Shown: piece by piece, positions 57,384-64,000 of the stretch
Layout of the letters: each line of letters opens with the position of its first letter
Position numbering within the stretch: the first letter of the stretch is position 1
NCBI RefSeq assembly: GCF_014205155.1
Contig: NZ_JACHMX010000001.1
Location: 8,494,001-8,558,000, forward strand
Direction: 5' to 3'
DNA: 64,000 bases
Source: Amycolatopsis umgeniensis
GTDB lineage: Bacteria > Actinomycetota > Actinomycetes > Mycobacteriales > Pseudonocardiaceae
Notes under the pieces: model-generated
What the model was told of the DNA's origin: nothing
Seen by the model: the letters and a program-made list of their open reading frames with translations, nothing else
Databases searched by the model: none
Translations under genes and position numbers: made by a program

Positions 57384-58805
57384 GTGGAGAGCCTGTTTTT
57401 GACCCGGGTCCTGGGTGTGCTGCGTTCCGCCGGTGACGAGACGCTGTTCGTGCGGGACGGCCAGGTGACCACCTACGGGCAAGCGCTCGACTTGGTGTTC
57501 CGGTTGTCCGCCGGATTGCCCGAGGGCGGTGTCGTCGCCATCGACGCGGGCAACCGGCCGGAGACCGTTCTCCTGCAAGTCGCCGCGCAGCTCCGGGGTT
57601 CCACGGTTCTGCTGATCGCGGCTTCGGCGAGCTCGCGGGATCGGCACGCGGCGGTGTCGGCGGCCGGTGTCACGACGCTGGTGACCGATCAGGTGACCGG
57701 ATGGCCCGCCGACGACACCCGGGTTATCGCGCTCGACGAACTGGTGGCCCGCGAAGGGGCCGAGCCGTCCACAGTGCCGGGGTCGGTCACCGTGATCTTT
57801 CCCACCGGTGGAACCACCGGGGCGCCGAAACTCATCCGGCACAGCGGGATCTACGACGGGATGGCGCATATCTTCGCACCGGATCCGGCGGGGCCGGGGC
57901 GCACTCTGCTGATCGCACCGATGACGCATATGACCGGGAACGCCACCGTGCTGGGGGCGATCCTGCGGCGGGAAAGTGTGGTGCTGCAGAAGGGCTTCGA
58001 CGCGGGCACCGTACTGGACGCGATCGCGGCGCACCGGGTCACTTCACTTTCGCTCACGCCGGCGCGGCTGGCGGCGGTGCTCGACCATCCGGCCATGGCG
58101 TCGACCGACGTCAGCAGTGTGCGGCAGCTTTCGCTGGGTGCCGCGCCGCTCCCGCCGCGACGGCTGGCTCAGGCGCTCGACGTGTTCGGGCCGGTGGTCG
58201 GGCAGGGCTACGGGCTCACCGAGGCACCGATGATCGCGAGTATCTCCGCGGCGGAGCTCGACGGGCGGCCGGAGCGGCTCGAATCCGTGGGCCGGATCGT
58301 GCCGGGTATGGAGGCACGGATCGACGACGGTGAGGTCCTGGTGCGCGGACTGTCCATGATGGATGGCTACCACGGTGCGCCACCCATCGGCGACGGATGG
58401 TTGCGGACGGGCGATCTCGGCCGGTTCGACGACGAGGGCTATCTGTACCTGCTGGACCGCGCGAACGACGTCATCATCACCGGTGAACACGGCACCAAGG
58501 TGTACTCGACCGTGGTCGAGAACGCGCTCGCGCGGCATCCGCTGGTCCGGTCGGTGGCCGTGTTCGGCGTCCCGGGTGCGGGCGGCGAGGGGGAGCGGGT
58601 GCGCGCCGTGGTCGTTCCGGTTTCTCCGGGCACGCTGTCGGCCGACGAGATCCGGGCGCACGCCAGGGAGTACTTCGGACGGGAGCATTTCGTACCCTCC
58701 GATGTGGACTTCGCCGAAACCTTGCCGCTGACCGCGATCGGCAAGGTCGACAAGCGGGCGTTACGCGCTCCGTTCTGGTCGGGACACGATCGCCACATCG
58801 CCTGA
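57384..58805 (+). CDS. AMP-dependent acyl-CoA synthetase/ligase family protein
   Basis: The 473-residue enzyme is of the adenylate-forming family: the P-loop FPTGGTTGAPKLI is at about residues 137-149, A5 reads GQGYGLTEAP, A7 GWLRTGDLG, A8 GYLYLLDRANDVIITG and A10 LPLTAIGKVDKR with the catalytic Lys. These enzymes activate carboxylic acids as acyl-AMP and transfer to CoA or a carrier. It is shorter at the N-terminus than many family members. GTG at 57384 is the start and may be leaderless. No acyl carrier or partner gene is adjacent, so the substrate is open. Confidence 0.9.
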   Translation: MESLFLTRVLGVLRSAGDETLFVRDGQVTTYGQALDLVFRLSAGLPEGGVVAIDAGNRPETVLLQVAAQLRGSTVLLIAASASSRDRHAAVSAAGVTTLVTDQVTGWPADDTRVIALDELVAREGAEPSTVPGSVTVIFPTGGTTGAPKLIRHSGIYDGMAHIFAPDPAGPGRTLLIAPMTHMTGNATVLGAILRRESVVLQKGFDAGTVLDAIAAHRVTSLSLTPARLAAVLDHPAMASTDVSSVRQLSLGAAPLPPRRLAQALDVFGPVVGQGYGLTEAPMIASISAAELDGRPERLESVGRIVPGMEARIDDGEVLVRGLSMMDGYHGAPPIGDGWLRTGDLGRFDDEGYLYLLDRANDVIITGEHGTKVYSTVVENALARHPLVRSVAVFGVPGAGGEGERVRAVVVPVSPGTLSADEIRAHAREYFGREHFVPSDVDFAETLPLTAIGKVDKRALRAPFWSGHDRHIA

Positions 58806-58809
58806 CCGA

Positions 58810-58858
58810 GGTGGTGCCAGCACCACCAAGAGTCTTCCCTCACGCGGGATCGATCCCG
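58810..58858. promoter_or_regulatory. hairpin and palindrome between the ligase and MacB-type genes
   Basis: GGTGGTGC/GCACCACC (58810-58827) forms a small hairpin 4 nt after the ligase stop, a likely terminator. CGGGATCGATCCCG (58845-58858) is a perfect 14-bp palindrome 55 bp upstream of the ABC ATPase start and could be its operator. No regulator gene is adjacent. Confidence 0.5.
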
Positions 58859-58913
58859 ACGTCCGGTGGCCGTAGGTTCAGTCGGGACAGATCACCACGG
58901 TTAAGGGGAAACG

Positions 58914-59654
58914 ATGAATGCAGGGGGCACGTGCGCCTTGGAGCTGGAATCCGTGAGCAAGGTCTACGGATCCGGTGACGGCGCGGTCACGGCTTTGAAC
59001 GGGGTGACCGTAGGGGTGCGCAGGGGCACGTTCACCGCTGTGATGGGACCGTCGGGATCGGGCAAGAGCACCTTCCTGCACTGCGCGGCCGGTCTGGACC
59101 GGCCGAGTTCGGGGCGGGTGCTGCTGGGGGACACGGAACTGAGCAGGCTGAAGGAGAAAGCGCTCACTGAGCTGCGGAGGACCCGCATCGGGTTCATCTT
59201 CCAGGCCTACAACCTGCTGCCGTCGCTGAACGTTCTGCAGAACATCACGCTCCCGATGCGGCTGGCCGGGCAGAAGCCCGACCCGCAGTGGCTGCGCGAG
59301 ATCGTCGAGGGGGTCGGGATCTCGAAGCGGCTCGAACACCGTCCGTCGGAACTCTCCGGCGGCCAGCAGCAGCGGGTCGCGATCGCCCGCGCGCTGATCA
59401 CCCGGCCGGAGGTCGTCCTCGCCGACGAGCCGACCGGGGCGCTGGACACGCGCACCGCGCGCCAGGTGCTCGATCTGCTCCGCTCCATTGTGGACGACAT
59501 GGGGCAGACCGTGCTGATGGTCACACACGACCCGGTCGCGGCGTCGGCCGCGCACGGCGTGCTGTTCCTGGCCGACGGCAAGCTCGCGGGTCACCTCGCG
59601 CAGCCGACGCCGGAACGTGTCGCCGAGCGCATGACCCACCTCGGGGAGTGGTGA
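58914..59654 (+). CDS. ABC transporter ATPase, MacB/LolD type
   Basis: The 246-residue ATPase has Walker A GPSGSGKST (about residues 45-53), Q-loop FQAYNLLPSLNVLQNI, signature LSGGQQQRVAIARAL and Walker B VVLADEPTGALD. The sequence is typical of the MacB/LolD group that pairs with FtsX-type permeases. The permease gene follows by 4 bp. These systems move or power extracytoplasmic handling of antibiotics, lipoproteins or peptides. The ATG at 58914 follows AGGGGAA. Confidence 0.93.
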   Translation: MNAGGTCALELESVSKVYGSGDGAVTALNGVTVGVRRGTFTAVMGPSGSGKSTFLHCAAGLDRPSSGRVLLGDTELSRLKEKALTELRRTRIGFIFQAYNLLPSLNVLQNITLPMRLAGQKPDPQWLREIVEGVGISKRLEHRPSELSGGQQQRVAIARALITRPEVVLADEPTGALDTRTARQVLDLLRSIVDDMGQTVLMVTHDPVAASAAHGVLFLADGKLAGHLAQPTPERVAERMTHLGEW

Positions 59655-59658
59655 CGTC

Positions 59659-62229
59659 ATGTGGGATTTGGCATGGCAGACGATCAAGACCCGCCTGAGC
59701 GGTTTCGTCGGCGCGTTCATCGCGATCCTCTGCGGGACGGCGCTGGTCGCCGGTTGCGGCATCCTGATGGAATCCGGTCTGCGGGCCGGTGTCCCGACCC
59801 AGCGGTACGCCGACGCGGCGGTCGTCGTCGGCGGGCAGCAGACGGTCGACCCGCCCGGTGCCGGTCCGATGGAGACCCAGCAGGTCGGCGAGCAGGCCTC
59901 GGTGCCGGTGACACTCGCCGGAACGATCACCGCGGTGTCCGGGGTCCGCGGCGCGGTGGCGGAGCAGAGCTTCCCGGCCAACGTGGTGACGGCCGACGGC
60001 CGGGCGTTGAACGGGCCGGAAGGCGGCCAGTCGCTGGGCCACAACTGGGACGCCGCCGCGCTGGCGCCGTTCTCGCTGCGTGAAGGCCGGGCGCCCGCCG
60101 GTGCGGACGAGGTTGTCCTCGACGCGGAACTGGCGTCTAGGAGCGGGGCCGCGGTCGGTCAGCGGGTGAAGGTCGCCGTCCGCTCCACGCCGGTGGACTT
60201 CCTGGTCTCCGGGATCGCCGCCCCGAAATCGGGCGACGGCCTGAGCCGGCAGTCCGCGGTGTTCTTCTCGCAGGAGAAGGCCGCCGAGCTCGCCGGAACA
60301 CCCGGCCAGGTACACGCTATCGGCGTGCTGGCGAACCCCGGCGTCACGCCGGGCGACCTCGCCGAGAAGATCCGCGAAGCGGTGGGCACCGACAAGGTGA
60401 CGGTGACGACCGGGGTCGAGCGCAGCACGGTCGAGTTCCTCGACGTCAGCCAGACCCGCATGCTGCTGATGGCGCTCGCGGGCTCGTTCGGCGGTTTCGC
60501 GCTCCTCATCGCGGTGTTCGTCGTCGCCAGCACCCTGGCGCTGGTCATCAACCAGCGCCGCCGCGAGTTCGCGTTGCTGCGGGCGATCGCGGCGACACCC
60601 CAGCAGATCCGCAAGCTCATCGGCGCCGAGACGATGCTGGTCGCGTCGGTCGCCGGTGTGCTGGGCAGTGGCCTCGGCGTCGCCGTCGGCTTCGGCCTGA
60701 GGAACGCCTTCGGGGCCGTCGGGGTGATCCCGCCGGACTTCGAACTGGCGCTCAGCCCGATCCCGCTCGTCGCCGCGCTGGCGCTGGGCCTGGGCACGGC
60801 CCGGCTGGCCGCCTGGTCCGCTTCGCGGCGCCCGTCGTCGATCCGCCCGGTGGAGGCGCTCGGCGAGGCCGCGGTGGAACGGCGCGAACTCGGCCGCGTG
60901 CGGACCTTCGTCGGCTGCGCTCTCGTGGTGGCGGGCCTCGGCGGCTCGATGGTCCCGATCTTCCTGCGCGGCGAGCCGGGGCTCGCGGCTTCGTCCAGTT
61001 CGGCGCTGATCATCGTGATCGGGCTGGCCGTCCTCAGCCCGAAGGTGGTCGCGTTCATGACCCGGATGATCGCCCCGGTGCTCAACCGGACCTCACGGAT
61101 CAGCGGCTATCTGGCCGCCGCGAACAACCAAGCCAACTCGCGCCGCCTCGCCGCCGCGGTGACGCCGGTGATGCTGGCGGTCTCGTTCGCGCTGACGATG
61201 TTCTACAGCCAGACCTCCGCGGCCGCCGCCAGGCAGGAGGAGACCGTCGAGTCGACCACCGCGGACCACGTGCTCGCGAGTGGTACGGGCGGTCTGTCCC
61301 CGGAGGTGGCAGCGGCGGCGCGGCGGATCCCCGGTGTCTCCGCGGCGACCCCGGTCGTGCGCACCGAGGTGCTGAACACGGTGCAGGAGCAGGACAGAGT
61401 GCGCGTCGATCGGTACCCGGCGCAAGGGCTGGACGGCACGCAGGTCCGCGGAAACCTCGACCTGGGTGTCGTGTCGGGCAAGATCACCGACCTGACCGGG
61501 AACACCGTGGCGATGAGCGCATCGGAAGCCGACTGGTACGAGAAGAAGATCGGCGACGAGGTCGAGTTCTACTTCGGCGACGGCGCTCCGGCGAAGCTGC
61601 GCCTGGTCGCCACGTACACCCGGGATCAGGCTTTCGGCCGCTACGTGCTGCCGGTCGAGCTGGCGAGGGCGCACACCAGCGACCGGATGGACGACTCCGT
61701 GCTGGTGCGGCAGCAGCCCGACGCGGACTCGGCGACCGTGACCGCCGCCTTGCGTGACCTCGCGGCTCGGTATCCGGGTCTGGTCGTGACGCCGGGATCC
61801 GCGGTCGCCGCGCCCGAAGGCGGTCAGCAGCAGGCCCAGTTCTACGTCAACCTGGTCGCGGTCGGCGTGATCCTCGGCTACGTCGTGATCTCGGTGGCCA
61901 ACACGCTGGTGATGAGCACGGCGCAGCGCTCGCGGGAGTTCGCGCTGCTGCGTCTGATCGGCACCACGAAACGCCAGGTCGTGCGGATGATGCGCTTCGA
62001 GGCGCTGGCGACCGTCGGGGTCGCGGCCCTGCTGGGGACCGTGGTGGCGGGAATTCCCCTGGTGCTGCTGAACCTCGGCCTGCGCGGGACACCGCTGCCG
62101 TCCGGCACGATCGCCGTCTTCGGCGGGGTCATCGCCGGGGCGATCCTGCTCGGCCTGCTCTCGCTCGGCCTCGCCACCCGGGTGGCGCTGCGGTCCAAGC
62201 CGATCGAGGCGATCGGCCTCCGCGAGTAG
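59659..62229 (+). CDS. FtsX-like permease with two FtsX domains (MacB family)
   Basis: The 856-residue permease has two FtsX-type repeats. TM1 lies at about 15-38, a long extracytoplasmic region follows, then three TMs around 270-400 after STVEFLDVSQTRM (QRRREFALLRAIAATPQQI is the internal hallmark). A second extracytoplasmic region spans about 490-730, and the final TMs are at about 740-850, again with QRSREFALLRLIGTTKRQV. The duplicated FtsX hallmark is typical of actinomycete permeases of this class. It works with the ATPase encoded 4 bp upstream, probably as an exporter or cell-envelope stress system. Substrate unknown. Upstream control may use the palindrome at 58845-58858. Confidence 0.93.
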   Translation: MWDLAWQTIKTRLSGFVGAFIAILCGTALVAGCGILMESGLRAGVPTQRYADAAVVVGGQQTVDPPGAGPMETQQVGEQASVPVTLAGTITAVSGVRGAVAEQSFPANVVTADGRALNGPEGGQSLGHNWDAAALAPFSLREGRAPAGADEVVLDAELASRSGAAVGQRVKVAVRSTPVDFLVSGIAAPKSGDGLSRQSAVFFSQEKAAELAGTPGQVHAIGVLANPGVTPGDLAEKIREAVGTDKVTVTTGVERSTVEFLDVSQTRMLLMALAGSFGGFALLIAVFVVASTLALVINQRRREFALLRAIAATPQQIRKLIGAETMLVASVAGVLGSGLGVAVGFGLRNAFGAVGVIPPDFELALSPIPLVAALALGLGTARLAAWSASRRPSSIRPVEALGEAAVERRELGRVRTFVGCALVVAGLGGSMVPIFLRGEPGLAASSSSALIIVIGLAVLSPKVVAFMTRMIAPVLNRTSRISGYLAAANNQANSRRLAAAVTPVMLAVSFALTMFYSQTSAAAARQEETVESTTADHVLASGTGGLSPEVAAAARRIPGVSAATPVVRTEVLNTVQEQDRVRVDRYPAQGLDGTQVRGNLDLGVVSGKITDLTGNTVAMSASEADWYEKKIGDEVEFYFGDGAPAKLRLVATYTRDQAFGRYVLPVELARAHTSDRMDDSVLVRQQPDADSATVTAALRDLAARYPGLVVTPGSAVAAPEGGQQQAQFYVNLVAVGVILGYVVISVANTLVMSTAQRSREFALLRLIGTTKRQVVRMMRFEALATVGVAALLGTVVAGIPLVLLNLGLRGTPLPSGTIAVFGGVIAGAILLGLLSLGLATRVALRSKPIEAIGLRE

Positions 62230-62248
62230 TGCGATCCCCGTCGTCCGG

Positions 62249-63598
62249 TCAGCTCTCCGCGGCAGGCCGGACGGCGGGGATCTTCCCGCCGCGGAAGGCG
62301 TCCACGAACAACCGGTGGTCCTCCCGCGACTGCTCGGCGTAGGCCATCCCGAACTCGGTCAGCGCGCGGACGAACTCGTCTTCGCGGTCACCGATCACTT
62401 CGGCGATGGCCGCTTCGCTCTGGAAATCGACCAGGGTCTGCTCGGAGTCCGAATCGGACACGCAGTGCATCTTCGCGGTGGCCCGGCCGAGGTAGTCGAG
62501 CACCGGCCGCATCTCCGCCGGCTCGGTCAGATCCGACCAGTCCAGATCGTCGACGTAGGGCGACAACTCCGAGACGACGAAACCCGTCCCGTCGATCTCC
62601 GTGTACCCGAGCCAAGGATCCGCGTGCGCCTGCAGGGCGCGCTGCGAGACGGCGGTGCGGTGCCCCTCGTTGGTGAAGTAGTCGCGGATGCTCTGCTCGG
62701 ACACGATCCGGCTCGGCGCCGCGATGTTCCCTTGTTTCATCGACAGGACGACGTCGTTCTCGAGTGCCTGGGTCCGGCCTTCGACGAGGATGTTGTACGC
62801 GGGCAGCCCGGCCGAGCCGATGCCGAACCCGGTCCGGCCGACGATGTCCTTGACCCGGTAGGTGATGCTGCCGAACCGCTTGTTCTCCGGAATGGTGTCC
62901 AAATAGGACTCGAAGGCGGCGGTCGCGGTTTCGCGTTCGGCCTGTTCCAGTACCCGGACCCCCGGACCGTGCCGGAACCTGCGGTCGTAGTCCTCCACGG
63001 TGGTCACTTCGTCGAGCAGGTCGATCCGCGTCTTGAGCCTGGCCCTGAGCAGGACACTGTGCAGAACGCCTTCGGTGCTGTCCAGCTGGAGCCGGACGAG
63101 CTCGTCGCCGGGACGCTCCGCGTACTCGCGGACCTGCTTCACATAGGCGCGCAGGTAGGTGCCGATCAGCGTCTCGATGTCGTCGTCCGAGATCGCCTTG
63201 CTCCACGCCAGCAGCGCGACACTGGCCGCCAGCCGTTTGAGGTCCCAGGTGAAACAGCCGAGGTAGGCCTCGTCGAAATCGTTGACGTCGAACACCAGCG
63301 TCCCGGACGAATCCATGTAGCTGCCGAAGTTCTCGGCGTGGAGGTCGCCCTGGATCCACACCCGGCTGGTCTCGTCGTTCGCCCACGGGTCGTCCTCGTG
63401 CGCCATGTCCGCGTAGAACAGGCACGCCGAACCGCGGTAGAACGCGAACGGGGCGGCCGCCATCTTGCGGAACTTGCGGCGGAACGCGTCGGCGTCCGCG
63501 CGCATGAGATCGTCGAAGGCCTCCACCAGCACCTCGACGATCCGCGCTTGCCGATCGTCCTCGCCCTGCTCACGGATCCGTTCGACCACACCTGCCAT
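62249..63598 (-). CDS. DUF2252 family protein
   Basis: The 449-residue protein belongs to DUF2252, a family with a kinase-like phosphotransferase fold. Typical segments are FYRGSACLFYADMA, IQGDLHAENFGSYMDSSG (His and Asn at the phosphotransferase-like HxxN), FDVNDFDEAYLG, and FWTWDLKRLAAS-like FTWDLKRLA. No biochemical function is known. Start at ATG 63598 because GGAGG lies 7 nt upstream; GTG 63601 is an alternative. It converges with the FtsX gene across 19 bp. Upstream lies the DUF1206 gene, which runs in the same direction. Confidence 0.9.
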   Translation of the reverse strand: MAGVVERIREQGEDDRQARIVEVLVEAFDDLMRADADAFRRKFRKMAAAPFAFYRGSACLFYADMAHEDDPWANDETSRVWIQGDLHAENFGSYMDSSGTLVFDVNDFDEAYLGCFTWDLKRLAASVALLAWSKAISDDDIETLIGTYLRAYVKQVREYAERPGDELVRLQLDSTEGVLHSVLLRARLKTRIDLLDEVTTVEDYDRRFRHGPGVRVLEQAERETATAAFESYLDTIPENKRFGSITYRVKDIVGRTGFGIGSAGLPAYNILVEGRTQALENDVVLSMKQGNIAAPSRIVSEQSIRDYFTNEGHRTAVSQRALQAHADPWLGYTEIDGTGFVVSELSPYVDDLDWSDLTEPAEMRPVLDYLGRATAKMHCVSDSDSEQTLVDFQSEAAIAEVIGDREDEFVRALTEFGMAYAEQSREDHRLFVDAFRGGKIPAVRPAAES

Positions 63599-63649
63599 CA
63601 CGACCTCCAGACGCGTCTCACGGTGCCACAGGTCGGTTCGCCGGGCAGA

Positions 63650-64000
63650 TCAGATCTTGCGGAATCGGGCGTCCAGCAGCGCGAAGGCGCCGAAAGCGGC
63701 GATCCCGGCCGCGAGCGCGAGCAGCATCGGACCACCGTAAGGCTGGGCGACGAGCGTCTTCAGCGCGGCGTCGAGCCCGCTCGCCTTGGCGGGGTCGAAC
63801 GTGACCGCGGCGATGACCGTCAGCACACCGACGGTGCCGTACGCGACGGCGACCGCGATCCAGCCGATCTGCCCGAGCCGGATCGTCGTGGTCCTGGTCG
63901 GTCCCGAGGCGCTGCCGAAATCGAGTTCCCGAACGAAGGTCTTCCGGATCCCGCGCGAGGCGAGGAACACCGCCACCGCGACGACGGCGATCCCGGCGAC
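63650..64000 (-). CDS. DUF1206 membrane protein, 3' part (runs off window)
   Basis: The visible 116 C-terminal residues hold the third DUF1206 repeat: RLGQIGWIAVAVAYGTVGVL, then GGPMLLALAAGIAAFGAF, and the end ARFRKI. The family has three such two-helix repeats, so the missing 5' part should hold two more. TM helices are at the first and last of these segments. The function of the family is unknown. The frame remains open to position 64000, so the start lies outside the window. Confidence 0.88.
   Translation of the reverse strand, partial: VAGIAVVAVAVFLASRGIRKTFVRELDFGSASGPTRTTTIRLGQIGWIAVAVAYGTVGVLTVIAAVTFDPAKASGLDAALKTLVAQPYGGPMLLALAAGIAAFGAFALLDARFRKI

Overview
The window is high-GC actinomycete chromosome, almost certainly Amycolatopsis (Pseudonocardiaceae). 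The best single pointer is the enolase-superfamily racemase at 34715-35821: its length, its five catalytic positions (K163, D189, E214, D239, K263) and, as far as I recall the sequence, most of its residues match the N-acylamino-acid racemase described from Amycolatopsis sp. T-1-60. Lsr2, a maleylpyruvate-isomerase/DinB-type protein, a DUF222 HNH nuclease with an actinobacterial SOS box, many GTG starts and leaderless-looking promoters agree. No rRNA, tRNA, CRISPR array, insertion sequence or prophage gene was seen. A family of nested hairpin repeats occurs in intergenic positions.

Layout. 1-5820: start of a P450, two exporters (DHA2 MFS and MMPL) overlapping tail to tail, a divergent MarR regulator and an SDR/DUF2867 protein. 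5984-11812: a CebR-box-controlled GH6 cellulase, a lipoprotein, an OmpR-type two-component pair and an acyltransferase. 11825-18667: a drug exporter with an orphan operator, an MDMPI protein, a secreted S1 protease with Fn3 and P domains, an HTH regulator, an HxlR/RidA pair and a cupin. 18798-24490: a SARP regulator with two TTA codons, divergent from a five-gene operon. The operon encodes an eight-cysteine precursor-like peptide, a MauD-like thioredoxin, an ABC exporter, an S26 signal peptidase and MauE. 24450-26137: a VOC protein, a GntR regulator and an unknown protein. 26327-30786: a sugar ABC importer with a GH1 beta-glucosidase.

31188-51269 is the most striking stretch: fourteen genes on one strand. 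The first part (amidohydrolase, M20 deacylase, GNAT acyltransferase, racemase) matches the known acyltransferase/racemase/deacylase route that converts D- to L-amino acids. A PucR regulator and an MFS transporter follow. Then come three penicillin-binding-fold serine hydrolases without signal peptides, a complete peptide ABC importer, and a 1106-residue fusion of an S9 peptidase with a class C serine hydrolase. I read it as one system that imports D-residue-containing or N-acylated peptides, cleaves them in the cytoplasm and turns the D-amino acids into L-forms. The assembly as a whole is inference.

51312-64000: two coupled small genes, an SOS-controlled HNH nuclease, a NarL/DesK-type two-component pair, a probable acyltransferase relic, a Tat-type intradiol dioxygenase, Lsr2, an acyl-CoA synthetase-like enzyme, a MacB/FtsX-type ABC system, a DUF2252 protein and the 3' part of a DUF1206 membrane protein.

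The two regions most worth follow-up are the disulfide-rich peptide operon (20708-24490) and the D-peptide/D-amino-acid locus (31188-51269).
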